From positions 1-52,890 of the forward strand of contig DGYN01000143.1 in the NCBI GenBank assembly GCA_002398405.1: a stretch of DNA of 52,890 nucleotides. Reading direction: 5' to 3'. This DNA comes from Caulobacteraceae bacterium UBA5005 (GTDB taxonomy: Bacteria; Pseudomonadota; Alphaproteobacteria; Caulobacterales; Caulobacteraceae). Both the position numbers and the translations under genes were made by a program. Shown here piece after piece: positions 23,938 to 31,768 of the stretch. Each line of letters begins with the position of its first letter. Position 1 is the first letter of the stretch. Below the pieces are notes generated by a model that saw only the letters and a program-made list of their open reading frames with translations, did not search any database and was not told where the DNA came from.

Positions 23938-26001
23938 TCAGGGCGCCTTCAGCTCCGCCGCCAGGGCGGTGCGCTTGTAGACCTTGGCCAGGGCCTCGCT
24001 CACCGAAACGGTCGACACCGAGACCGTCCGGTTCAGCGCCGGGTCGTAGCCGAACGATCCGCCCAGCGAATGGATATTACCGTCGAAGGCCAGGCCGACG
24101 ATCTCGCCCTTGGCGTTGATCACCGGCGATCCGGAATTGCCGCCGATGATGTCGTTGGAGGACGAAAAATTGAAGACCGTCGACAGGGTCAGGGACCCCC
24201 TGTTGTCGATCCAGGGCTTGGTCAGGGCGAAGGGAAATTGCCCGGTCGCCCGCTCATAGAGGCCCGCGAAGTTGGTCGCCGCCGGCACGGCCTGGCCGCG
24301 GTAGGTCCAGCCCTCCACCTTGCCATAGGAAATCCGCTGGCTGAAGTTCGCGTCCGGATAGGTGGTGTCGCCGTAGATCGCGAACCGGGCATCGGCCAGC
24401 CTGGTCTGCGCCCGCTCGATCGGGGCGGTGACTTCCGCGGCCCAGGCGTCGCGCTGCGCTTCGCCAAGCGCGTCATTGGCCAGGACGTACTGGATCAGCG
24501 GGTCCTTTGAGGCCTGGATGGCGCTGAGCCCCCCGTCCCACAAGGCCTTGCGGACGGCCTTTGACTTCAGGGTCGTTCCTTTGACCAGGCGCGCCGAAAG
24601 GCTCTCCGGGCTCTCGCGGCCAATCAGGGCCTTCACCGCCGGATGGTCGGCGGTCAGCGCCTCGCGGGTCTTCAGGAGCCAGAATTCGAGCAGCATCTGC
24701 TCCAGGCCGTTGTCGATCGGCGGCTCTTCCAGCAAATCGTTCTCGAGGATCGGCAGGCGGCTTTCAGCGAAGGCGGCATTGCGCTGATCGGCGGGTTTGG
24801 CCCGCTCACGGGCGGCGCGGACCAAGGTCCTGGCATAGGCGTAGAGCTGGCTGCCGTATCCGGCGTTCTGCTCCAGCATCCGGAAGGTCAGATAGCGGTC
24901 GGCGTAGGATGCCTGCGCCTTCTCGATATCGGCCCAGGGATCGCCGATGCGTTGGGCAAGCTGCGCGTTGGCGCGGACCTTGGCCTTCAGGTCAGCCTCC
25001 TCCCGTTCCTTCACCGCCATGAAGGCCGGATTGGTGAGGGCGCCGTGCTGGCCGTAGAAGTTCTTGTAGCTGTTCTCGATACCGAACAGGGTGTCCTGCG
25101 CCACCCGCCGGTGCTCGGCCGAGCGCCGGCCATACTCGATCAGCCGGCCGCGAAGCTCCGAACGCTGCTGCTGCGAGATCGGCAGGACGAGGTCCCGCTG
25201 GGTGGCCAACTGAGACAGGGTGAAGGCGCGGTTGGTCGTTCCGGGATTGCCGACCACGAACACCGCCTCGCCCGGCGCAGGAGCCGATTGCGACCAGGTC
25301 AGGTGGACCGGCGTCTTGACCGGCTGATTACCCTCGTAGAGCCGCACGAAGGAGACATCGAGGTCGTAGCGCGGGAAGTTGAAATTGTCCGGGTCGCCCC
25401 CGAAGAATGCGATGTCGCTTTCCGGCGCGAAGACCAGGCGCACGTCCTCGTAACGGCGGAACTTGAACAGCTTGTACTGCCGGCCGCCATAGAAGCTGAT
25501 GGTCTGGCAACGGTGGGCCTTGTCGGAGGCGTCGCAGGTCGCCCGCTCGGCCTCGGCCATGGCCCGGTCGCGGGCCCGGATGTAGGGGTCGCCCGACAAT
25601 CCCTGGGTCGCTGCATTGATCCGCGCCGTGACATCGGAAAGCGCCACCACGATCTCGGCCTGCATGCCCGGGCAGGCCTTCTCCTCGGTGCGCGCAGCGG
25701 TGAAGAAGCCGTTCTTCAGATAGTCCACCTTGGGGCTCGAAAGGTCCGCCGCGCAGGTGGAGACGCAGTGGTGGTTGGTGGCCACCAGCCCGTCGCTGGA
25801 CACCACCGAGGCCGAACAGCCGGTCGATAGCCTGACCGCCGCCTGCTGCACGCGGGAAAGCCAGGCCTGGTCGATGCTGGCCCCGGTCTCGGCCCTGATC
25901 TTGGCGAAGGGGACATTGTCGAAGGTCCACATGCCCTCCCCGGCCACGGCGGGAGCGGTGAGGGCGAGGGTGGCCAACAGGGCGGGGATGATCTTGCGCA
26001 T
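23938..26001 (-). CDS. S46-family dipeptidyl-peptidase (DPP7/DPP11-like), secreted
   Basis: 687 residues, with a signal peptide ending AVAGE. S46 serine peptidases carry a chymotrypsin-type double barrel with an inserted helical domain. The triad regions are all present: TNHHC (75-79), FGGDPDNFNFPRYD (about 200-213), and GGNSGSP with Ser623. The specificity position in FDGN (Gly641) suggests the broad DPP7-like preference rather than acidic DPP11, which has Arg there; I am only moderately sure of this. It releases dipeptides from peptide N termini in the periplasm. It appears to be transcribed alone. Confidence 0.92.
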   Translation of the reverse strand: MRKIIPALLATLALTAPAVAGEGMWTFDNVPFAKIRAETGASIDQAWLSRVQQAAVRLSTGCSASVVSSDGLVATNHHCVSTCAADLSSPKVDYLKNGFFTAARTEEKACPGMQAEIVVALSDVTARINAATQGLSGDPYIRARDRAMAEAERATCDASDKAHRCQTISFYGGRQYKLFKFRRYEDVRLVFAPESDIAFFGGDPDNFNFPRYDLDVSFVRLYEGNQPVKTPVHLTWSQSAPAPGEAVFVVGNPGTTNRAFTLSQLATQRDLVLPISQQQRSELRGRLIEYGRRSAEHRRVAQDTLFGIENSYKNFYGQHGALTNPAFMAVKEREEADLKAKVRANAQLAQRIGDPWADIEKAQASYADRYLTFRMLEQNAGYGSQLYAYARTLVRAARERAKPADQRNAAFAESRLPILENDLLEEPPIDNGLEQMLLEFWLLKTREALTADHPAVKALIGRESPESLSARLVKGTTLKSKAVRKALWDGGLSAIQASKDPLIQYVLANDALGEAQRDAWAAEVTAPIERAQTRLADARFAIYGDTTYPDANFSQRISYGKVEGWTYRGQAVPAATNFAGLYERATGQFPFALTKPWIDNRGSLTLSTVFNFSSSNDIIGGNSGSPVINAKGEIVGLAFDGNIHSLGGSFGYDPALNRTVSVSTVSVSEALAKVYKRTALAAELKAP

Positions 26002-26042
26002 GGCGAATAGTTATCGGCCCATCGCTCCCGCGCGCAAGACGA

Positions 26043-26489
26043 TCAGGTCTTTTTCTGAGTCCGCATCAGGACGGCCGAGAAGTTCATCATGGTCTTGCCG
26101 CCGGTCGCGAGCATGCCTCGGGTGAAGACGAGGTTGCGGCCTTTCTTGACCACCTCGCCGGTGGCTTCGATCAGGTCTCCGGCCACCGCGCCGCGCACGA
26201 ATTCGGAGTTGAGGCTCACCGTCACCGTCGCCTCGTCCACCGCCGGGTCGGCCAGGGCGAAGGTGAAGAAGTCGGCGAAGGTCATCATCACCCCGCCGTG
26301 CATGTGGCCCAGGCTGTTCATGTGCTTGGGCTCGGCCCGGAAGGCGGCGTGCTTGGACCCGTCGGCTTCGGTCTTCAGATAGAAGGGACCGCCGTGCATT
26401 TCCCACTTGTCGGCGGGCCAGATCAGCCAGCCCTTGAACTCGCCCTCGCTCGCCGCCACCCAGCCGCGCTCAGCCTCTGTATCGTCCAC
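26043..26489 (-). CDS. PaaI-family hotdog thioesterase
   Basis: A 148-residue hotdog-fold protein. NSLGHMHGGVMMTFADF (about 59-74) carries the HGG and Asp73 motif of PaaI/YbgC-like acyl-CoA thioesterases. VSLNSEFVRGAVAGDLIEATG is the second family block. It probably hydrolyses acyl-CoA esters in the cytoplasm. It is divergent from the acyl-CoA dehydrogenase gene with only 68 bases between, so the two may share a control region. Confidence 0.87.
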   Translation of the reverse strand: MDDTEAERGWVAASEGEFKGWLIWPADKWEMHGGPFYLKTEADGSKHAAFRAEPKHMNSLGHMHGGVMMTFADFFTFALADPAVDEATVTVSLNSEFVRGAVAGDLIEATGEVVKKGRNLVFTRGMLATGGKTMMNFSAVLMRTQKKT

Positions 26490-26557
26490 ACTTGGCCCTC
26501 CGGCTTTGGCGCCCTAAAGGTCGCCGACTTCAACTGTAGTGACCGTCCGGATACCCC

Positions 26558-27706
26558 ATGGCCCTTGATATCGAAACCCGTGAACAGCTGCTCGAAACCG
26601 TCCGCCGGTTCGTGACCGAGCGGCTTCGGCCCCTGGAAGCCAAGGTGTCCGAGGACGACGAGGTGCCGGAAGATGTTGTCGAGGAAATGAAGGTCCTCGG
26701 CATGTTCGGCCTCTCCATCCCGGCCGAATACGGCGGCCTGGACCTGACCATGGAGGAAGAGGTTCTGGTGGTCATGGAACTGGGCAAGACCAGTCCCGCC
26801 TTCCGCTCCACCTTCGGCACCAATGTCGGCATCGGCAGCCAGGGGCTGGTCATGTACGGGACCGACGAGCAGAAGGCCAAGTGGCTCCCCGGCATCGCGT
26901 CCGGCGAATTCATCACCTCCTTCGCCCTGACTGAGCCGGAAGCCGGCTCCGACTCGGGCTCGGTCCAGACGACCGCCAAACTGGACGGCAACCACTACGT
27001 CCTGAACGGCGCCAAGCGCTTCATCACCAACGCCGACAAGGCCCACCTCTTCACGGTGATGGCCCGCACCAATCCGGAGATCAAAGGCGGCAACGGCGTC
27101 TCCTCCTTCGTGGTCGAGCGCGACACCCCCGGCCTCACCGTCGGCAAGCCCGAGAAGAAGATGGGCCAGCAGGGCGCCAAGATCTGCGAGGTCTATTTCG
27201 ACAACGTCCGCGTGCCCACCTTCAACCGCCTGGGCGAAGAGGGCGAAGGCTTCAAAGTCGCCATGAAGATCCTCGACCGCGGCCGCCTGCACATCGGCGC
27301 CATGTGCGTCGGCGTCGCTGAGCGGCTGATCGCCGACAGCCTGGCCTACGCCACCGAGCGCAAGCAGTTCGGCCAGCCGATCTTTAACTTCCAGCTCATC
27401 CAGGGAATGCTGGCCGACATGAAGACCGAGTGCCTGGCCGCCCGGGCCCTGGTCCTCGAAAGCGCCAAGAAGCGCGACGCCGGCGAGAACGTCTCGATGG
27501 AGGCCGCCGCCACCAAATACTTCGCCTCCGAGATGGTCGGCCGCGTCGCCGACAAGGCCGTGCAGATCTTCGGCGGCGCCGGCTACGTCTCTGACCACGG
27601 CATCGAGCGCTTCTACCGCGACGTGCGCATCTTCCGGATCTACGAAGGCACCAGCCAGATCCAGCAGGTGGTCATCGCCCGCGAAATGCAGAAAAGGCAG
27701 GGATAG
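26558..27706 (+). CDS. Acyl-CoA dehydrogenase
   Basis: A 382-residue FAD flavoenzyme with the N-terminal helical, middle beta and C-terminal helical domains. The FAD/substrate motif is FALTEPEAGSDSGSVQT, the second signature is QIFGGAGYVSDHGIERFYRD, and the catalytic Glu363 lies in RIYEGTSQIQ. It introduces the alpha-beta double bond into an acyl-CoA, passing electrons to ETF. GST-like and DUF3253 genes follow with 2-3-base gaps, suggesting one transcription unit. Confidence 0.92.
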   Translation: MALDIETREQLLETVRRFVTERLRPLEAKVSEDDEVPEDVVEEMKVLGMFGLSIPAEYGGLDLTMEEEVLVVMELGKTSPAFRSTFGTNVGIGSQGLVMYGTDEQKAKWLPGIASGEFITSFALTEPEAGSDSGSVQTTAKLDGNHYVLNGAKRFITNADKAHLFTVMARTNPEIKGGNGVSSFVVERDTPGLTVGKPEKKMGQQGAKICEVYFDNVRVPTFNRLGEEGEGFKVAMKILDRGRLHIGAMCVGVAERLIADSLAYATERKQFGQPIFNFQLIQGMLADMKTECLAARALVLESAKKRDAGENVSMEAAATKYFASEMVGRVADKAVQIFGGAGYVSDHGIERFYRDVRIFRIYEGTSQIQQVVIAREMQKRQG

Positions 27707-27708
27707 CC

Positions 27709-28368
27709 ATGAGCGACCCGATCATCATCTACGGCGCCACCATGTCCTTCTTCGTCCGCAAGGTCATGGCCTTCGCCGCCGAGAAGGGGATCGACGTAAA
27801 GCTCGTCCCCACCACCCTTCGTGAGGGCGGCTATAATCCCGATTTCCTGGCGATCAGCCCCTTCCGCAAGATGCCGGCACTGCGCGACGGCGATTTCACC
27901 GTCTCCGACTCCACCGCCATCATCCATTACCTGGACACGCTGCACCCCGAGCCGAACCTGATCCCGACCGAAGCCAAGGCCCGCGCCAGGACCATTTGGT
28001 TCGAGGAGTACGGCGATACCCTGTTGTGCGGCTGCGTCGGGAAGATGTTCCTGCACCGCATCGCCAATCCGCGCTTCTTCGGAAAGCCGGGCGATGAATC
28101 TGTCGCCCTGGTGGGCGAAGGGGAACTGCCGGGCGTGCTCGACTATCTTGAAGGCGTGATCCCGGCCTCCGGCTTCCTGGTCGAGGACCGGTTGACGCTG
28201 GCGGATCTGGCCGTCGCCAGCCCCTTCGTCAATCTGATGCACCTGGGGCTGTTCCCGGACGCGGCCGCCTATCCCAAGACCGTCTCCTATGTGAATGCGA
28301 TCCTGGCCAGGCCCTCGCTCGCTGTTTGGGTCGCCAAGGAAACTGCCTTCTTCAATCGAGCGGCCTGA
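27709..28368 (+). CDS. Glutathione S-transferase family protein
   Basis: 219 residues. The N-terminal thioredoxin-fold domain starts IIIYGATMSFFVRKVMAF, and ISPFRKMPAL and DSTAIIHYL match the cis-Pro and glutathione gamma-glutamyl binding motifs. The C-terminal helical domain contains LTLADLAVASPFVNL, the conserved N-capping box. Cytoplasmic glutathione conjugation or isomerisation is likely. It is 2 bp after the acyl-CoA dehydrogenase and probably co-transcribed. Confidence 0.9.
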   Translation: MSDPIIIYGATMSFFVRKVMAFAAEKGIDVKLVPTTLREGGYNPDFLAISPFRKMPALRDGDFTVSDSTAIIHYLDTLHPEPNLIPTEAKARARTIWFEEYGDTLLCGCVGKMFLHRIANPRFFGKPGDESVALVGEGELPGVLDYLEGVIPASGFLVEDRLTLADLAVASPFVNLMHLGLFPDAAAYPKTVSYVNAILARPSLAVWVAKETAFFNRAA

Positions 28369-28371
28369 AGC

Positions 28372-28608
28372 GTGCCCTCCATCGAGGACGCCATCTTCGC
28401 CCAGCTGGCCGACGCCGGCCCGGGCAAGAGCATCGACCCCATGAACGTCGCCAAGGCGGTGCAGCCTGAGGGATGGCAGCGCCTGTTGCCGCGCGTCCGC
28501 GCCGAGGCGGTGATGCTGGCCAAGCAGGAAAAGCTCATCATCCTGCGCCACAACAAGCCCGCCGATCCGGATGATTTCCGGGGTGTGTGGCGGATGCGGC
28601 TGCCTTAG
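28372..28608 (+). CDS. DUF3253 family protein (small winged-helix-like)
   Basis: 78 residues from a GTG start 3 bases past the GST stop. SIDPMNVAKAVQPEGWQRLL, then VRAEAVMLAKQEKLIILR and FRGVWRMRL, match the DUF3253 pattern, which is predicted to form a winged-helix fold. The role is unknown. The tight spacing indicates it is the last gene of the acyl-CoA dehydrogenase/GST unit. Confidence 0.8.
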   Translation: MPSIEDAIFAQLADAGPGKSIDPMNVAKAVQPEGWQRLLPRVRAEAVMLAKQEKLIILRHNKPADPDDFRGVWRMRLP

Positions 28609-28625
28609 ACACACCCCTGTCTCGA

Positions 28626-29015
28626 ATGAAAGCCCAGCCAATGAAGTACGAAGGACCAGTCGAGAGGTCCCCTGAAGAAATTTTGGATCTTCTTGGAAGG
28701 ACAGATGTAGCGCCGTCCGATCGAGTTGATCTCGTTCTATCTGCTCTATTCTATGGAGAATCTGTCGAATTCGGCGGCGACGTATTACTGAAAGAATTTT
28801 CAGAAGCTAAATATAAAGAAAAGATATATCTAAAAAACCTCTTCAACACCTTCTATGGAATGCAAAAAACCATCTACCGGATAGATGAAAGCATTTCTCT
28901 CCTAAGGGCATACAAGGAAGAACTCCCTGAAGGTGCGCTGGAAATCGACGAAACGATCGAGGAACTTGTAGAGCTCAAGACGCTGTTTACACAGCGTCGG
29001 CACGGCCACAACTAA
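28626..29015 (+). CDS. AT-rich orphan protein of unknown function
   Basis: 129 residues from ATG 28626; ATG 28641 is the alternative and neither has a clear ribosome site. GC is near 43%, and codons such as AGA, ATA and TTA contrast sharply with both neighbours, so recent acquisition is likely. The product is acidic and mostly helical (RSPEEILDLLGRTDVAPSDR, then EEILKEF-type helices and ETIEELVELKTLF). No signal peptide, membrane helix or known motif is visible. An 84-bp palindrome lies 78 bases downstream. Confidence 0.6.
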   Translation: MKAQPMKYEGPVERSPEEILDLLGRTDVAPSDRVDLVLSALFYGESVEFGGDVLLKEFSEAKYKEKIYLKNLFNTFYGMQKTIYRIDESISLLRAYKEELPEGALEIDETIEELVELKTLFTQRRHGHN

Positions 29016-29092
29016 CCCGGCTGCTCTCAACAAAGGCGCAGTCTGTAGCGGATGCGCTTGCCCTACCGCACCCTTCGGATCGGCTCCCAACC

Positions 29093-29176
29093 GGGACATG
29101 TAGCGCCCAGCGATACGTGTACCGAGCCACGGTGCCCTGCTCTTGGGGACACGTACCGCTGGGCGCTACATGTCCC
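29093..29176. repeat. 28-bp inverted repeat with 28-base loop
   Basis: The left arm (29093-29120) starts GGGACATGTAGCGCCCAGCG, and the right arm (29149-29176) is its reverse complement with a single mismatch. The 28-base centre (29121-29148) is not symmetric. The structure lies between the AT-rich orphan and the GbsR-type gene. It is too long for an operator and has no T-tract; a dispersed palindromic element or MITE-like remnant fits best. Confidence 0.75.
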
Positions 29177-29192
29177 CGTTCGGCGCGCTGCC

Positions 29193-29660
29193 TTAACCCC
29201 GCTTGCGGACGGGGCTTTCGGCGAACTGGGACAGGGCCTTTTCCGTCGTGTCGGTGACGACGTCGTAGAAGCGAATCAGGTCGTCGATCCGCGCGCGGGT
29301 CACCGCGTGGTCGGCTGGAATGCGGTCCCGCGCCTCGGCCACCTGGGAGCGGACCCGGCGCGTCTTTTCCAGTTGCCGTTCCAGCATCTGCGAATAGGGC
29401 TGTTTCGAGAGCTTGAAGTAATCCTGCCGGTCCCCCGGCACGGTGACGCGGGTCAGGACGCCGAACCGCTCCAGCATCCTGGTGTTGGTCGAGACCGATC
29501 CCCGGCTGATCTTCAGCGCCTTGGAAAGCTCATCGAAGCTGTAAGGGCGGGCGTCGAGGATCATCAGGCCGATGATGCGCCCCGCGATCCTGGGCATGCC
29601 TTCGCCTTGATAGATCAGGCCAAGCTGTTCGACGAAAGCGGCCTCGGGCGTCTCTTTCAT
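29193..29660 (-). CDS. GbsR/MarR-type winged-helix transcriptional regulator
   Basis: 155 residues from ATG 29660, chosen because family members begin a few residues before the FVEQLGLIYQ block; a GTG at 29702 would add 14 residues. The motif GEGMPRIAGRIIGLMILD is the GbsR-type signature. The winged helix follows (SFDELSKALKISRGSVSTNT, recognition helix), then a wing (TVPGDRQDYFKLSK) and a C-terminal dimer helix. It is divergent from a small membrane protein and two secreted paralogues, upstream of which two similar GTTCAGTCA sites occur; it probably controls them. Confidence 0.87.
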   Translation of the reverse strand: MKETPEAAFVEQLGLIYQGEGMPRIAGRIIGLMILDARPYSFDELSKALKISRGSVSTNTRMLERFGVLTRVTVPGDRQDYFKLSKQPYSQMLERQLEKTRRVRSQVAEARDRIPADHAVTRARIDDLIRFYDVVTDTTEKALSQFAESPVRKRG

Positions 29661-29726
29661 TCCATCACCGATACTCGAAAGTCGGCGGACCATAACGGCC
29701 ACGGAGCGCCTTGACCAGTTCAGTTC

Positions 29727-29744
29727 GTTCAGTCACGATTGAAC
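29727..29744. promoter_or_regulatory. Putative GbsR-type operator, site 1
   Basis: GTTCAGTCACGATTGAAC is an imperfect palindrome (7 of 9 pairs) in the divergent region between the regulator and the small membrane protein. TTGACC (29711-29716) lies 10 bases upstream, the same distance as at site 2. Confidence 0.5.
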
Positions 29745-29770
29745 ACTCATCGGCTTCAAAGGGGGCGGCG

Positions 29771-29893
29771 ATGCAGGACAGGAGAAACACCCTGTTTCTG
29801 ACCATCTCGGTCGCGGTCCTGATCGTCTCGCTGATCCTCGGCCTGATCGCCCTGTGGCGCCCGGAATCGTTTGCGTTTTTCAGTTTGTCTTGA
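29771..29893 (+). CDS. Small single-helix membrane protein (40 residues)
   Basis: Starts at ATG 29771 behind AAAGGGGGCGG. Residues 8-29 form one strongly hydrophobic helix (TLFLTISVAVLIVSLILGLI), followed by ALWRPESFAFFSLS; the N terminus QDRRN suggests an N-in orientation. It is the first gene downstream of the GbsR-type regulator's divergent control region. I recognise no family. The in-frame extension to 29711 has no ribosome site and would cross the operator. Confidence 0.6.
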   Translation: MQDRRNTLFLTISVAVLIVSLILGLIALWRPESFAFFSLS

Positions 29894-29905
29894 CCGCCCG
29901 GCAGC

Positions 29906-29923
29906 GTTCAGTCATGGGTGAAT
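29906..29923. promoter_or_regulatory. Putative GbsR-type operator, site 2
   Basis: GTTCAGTCATGGGTGAAT repeats the first nine bases of site 1 exactly and keeps a TGAA half-site. TTGACC (29890-29895) precedes it by 10 bases as at site 1. It lies 55 bases before the first secreted paralogue. Confidence 0.45.
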
Positions 29924-29977
29924 GGACGGGAATTTTTATCGATGGCCGATAAGGCCCACCCAGGGAGAAACAACCCC

Positions 29978-30316
29978 ATGCGTAAGCTCTTCGTGACTGC
30001 CGCGGCCTTGATGGCCGCCGGCGCCGCCTTCGCCCAGACCACCGCCCCCGAAGGCTCCACCATCGCCAACGTTCTGGCGAAAGGGACCGTCCTTAACGTC
30101 CAGGGGATGGAGATCGAGTTCACCTACAAGCCCGACGGCACCTTCGACGGCGGCGGTCTGTTCAGCGGCAAGTACAAGGTCGACGGCAAAAAGCTCTGCA
30201 TCGAAATCGCCGAATTCGGCATGACCTCCTGCTCGGAATATCCGGACGGCAAGAAGTCCGGCGACGCCTTCCAGATCCAGACGGACATGGGTCCGCTGGA
30301 CGTGAAGATCAAATAG
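29978..30316 (+). CDS. Small secreted protein, first of a tandem pair
   Basis: 112 residues from ATG 29978 with AGGGAG upstream; in-frame extension to 29918 overlaps the operator-like site. A signal peptide (MRKLFVTAAALMAAGAAFAQ) is followed by a 92-residue beta-rich domain with PEGSTIANVLAKGT, DGKKLCIEI, TSCSEYPDGKKSGDAFQI and MGPLDVKI. Two cysteines could form a disulfide. It is about 70% identical to the next gene. The family is not recognised. A periplasmic role linked to the GbsR-type regulator is inferred. Confidence 0.75.
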   Translation: MRKLFVTAAALMAAGAAFAQTTAPEGSTIANVLAKGTVLNVQGMEIEFTYKPDGTFDGGGLFSGKYKVDGKKLCIEIAEFGMTSCSEYPDGKKSGDAFQIQTDMGPLDVKIK

Positions 30317-30330
30317 GGGAACGCACAGCC

Positions 30331-30669
30331 ATGATCCGCAAACTGACCGTCGCCGCGGCCGCCCTGATGCTGGCCGGCGCCGCCTTCGCCCAGACCGCAG
30401 CGCCGGAAGGCTCGACCATCGCCAACGTCCTGTCCAAGGGTATTATCCTTTCCGCCCAGGGGATGGAGTTCCCGATTACCTATGCGCCGAACGGCACCTA
30501 TGACGCCGGCGCCTTCTCCGGCGCCTACAAGGTGGACGGCAAGAAGCTGTGCATGGAGATCGCCGAGGCCGGCATCACCCTTTGCTCGGAATATCCGGAC
30601 GGCAAGAAGTCCGGCGACGCCTTCCAGATCACGACGGATATGGGTCCGATCGACGTCAAGATCCGATAA
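30331..30669 (+). CDS. Small secreted protein, second of a tandem pair
   Basis: A 112-residue paralogue of the preceding gene, 14 bp downstream, with its own signal peptide (MIRKLTVAAAALMLAGAAFAQ). It keeps PEGSTIANVLSKG, the two cysteines in DGKKLCMEI and TLCSEYPDGKKSGDAFQI, and the C-terminal MGPIDVKI. A strong terminator follows at 30701-30740, so the membrane protein and the two secreted proteins form a short unit. Function unknown. Confidence 0.75.
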   Translation: MIRKLTVAAAALMLAGAAFAQTAAPEGSTIANVLSKGIILSAQGMEFPITYAPNGTYDAGAFSGAYKVDGKKLCMEIAEAGITLCSEYPDGKKSGDAFQITTDMGPIDVKIR

Positions 30670-30700
30670 GGCCGTCTCTCGCCAAGAAGGCTGACAAAGG

Positions 30701-30740
30701 CCGCCCGCTCCCGCTTCCCCGGGGGCGGGCGGTTTCTTTT
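30701..30740 (+). terminator. Strong Rho-independent terminator after the secreted pair
   Basis: CCGCCCGCTCCC (30701-30712) and GGGGGCGGGCGG (30721-30732) form a 12-bp stem with one wobble pair, followed by TTTCTTTT. Confidence 0.85.
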
Positions 30741-30768
30741 GCGCGGTTGTAGAGGTTATCCTCAGCTG

Positions 30769-31752
30769 ATGTTGCGTCGCGTCTTCCTCGCCTCGGCCGC
30801 CGTCTCGCTCGCCGCCTGCGCGCCCACCGTTCAGTTCGCCCAAGCGCCCGGCGAAGGGTTCGACGGCCCTCGCATCGCGCCCGACCACATCGTCTCCTTC
30901 GACGGCGGAAAGCTCGGTCTTTCGACCTGGTACGCCACCACGCCGGGGGAGCCCTGGGCGGTGATCGTCGCCCTGCACGGCATGAACGACTATGCGGCGA
31001 CCTTTGGTCTGGCGGCTGCCCACTGGGCCTCAAAGGGGATCACCACCTACGCCTATGACCAGAGGGGTTATGGCCGCTCTCCGAACCGCGGCGTCTTTCC
31101 CGCCCAGGACCTGATAAGCCGGGACCTCAAGACCGTCTGCGCCCTGGTCCGCGCCCGCCACCCAAGCGCCATCCTAACCGTCGCCGGCGTCAGCATGGGC
31201 GGCTCGGCGACCATCACCGCCTTTTCCAGCGCCGATCCGCCGAACGCCGACCGCGTCGTCCTGCTCGCCCCCGGCGTCTGGGGCTGGTCGACCCAGTACG
31301 TGCCCAACGCCACGGCCCTGTGGCTCAGCGCCCGCGCCGCGCCCAACTGGGTGGTCGAGCCGCCGGAATTTCTGGTCCGCAAGATCAAGGTCACCGACAA
31401 CGAGGCGGAACTGCGCCGCATGAGCCGCGACCCCCTGATGCTCTGGGGCGCGAGGAGCGACGCCATCTACGGTATCGTCTCCCTGATGCAGACCGCCTTC
31501 AAGGGGACCGGCCGGATCAGGCCGCCCGCCCTCTACCTCTACGGCTTCAACGACGACATCATCCCCAAGGTCCCGTCCTTCATCGCCGCCACCCGCTTAA
31601 AGCCCACCGACAGGACCGGCTACTACCGCGACGGCTATCACCTGCTGCTGAACGACCTGCAGGGCTGGCGGGTCTGGGATGACGTCGAGGGCTTCATCCG
31701 CGATCCCAAGGCGCCGCTGGTCTCCGGCGTGGTTGGGATTCCGAAGCGTTAG
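30769..31752 (+). CDS. Lipid-anchored alpha/beta hydrolase (monoacylglycerol lipase/lysophospholipase-like)
   Basis: 327 residues from ATG 30769. A lipoprotein signal ends SLAAC (Cys17). The fold shows an oxyanion HG motif (ALHGMNDY), DQRGYGRS, nucleophile Ser142 in GVSMGGS, acid Asp262/263 in YGFNDDIIP, and His291 in DGYHLLLND, an intact triad. The layout matches serine aminopeptidase/lysophospholipase-type (hydrolase_4) enzymes. It probably deacylates lipids or esters at the membrane. It is convergent with the Mrp gene, 16 bases apart. Confidence 0.87.
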   Translation: MLRRVFLASAAVSLAACAPTVQFAQAPGEGFDGPRIAPDHIVSFDGGKLGLSTWYATTPGEPWAVIVALHGMNDYAATFGLAAAHWASKGITTYAYDQRGYGRSPNRGVFPAQDLISRDLKTVCALVRARHPSAILTVAGVSMGGSATITAFSSADPPNADRVVLLAPGVWGWSTQYVPNATALWLSARAAPNWVVEPPEFLVRKIKVTDNEAELRRMSRDPLMLWGARSDAIYGIVSLMQTAFKGTGRIRPPALYLYGFNDDIIPKVPSFIAATRLKPTDRTGYYRDGYHLLLNDLQGWRVWDDVEGFIRDPKAPLVSGVVGIPKR

Positions 31753-31768
31753 GCGGCTTTTCTGAGGT

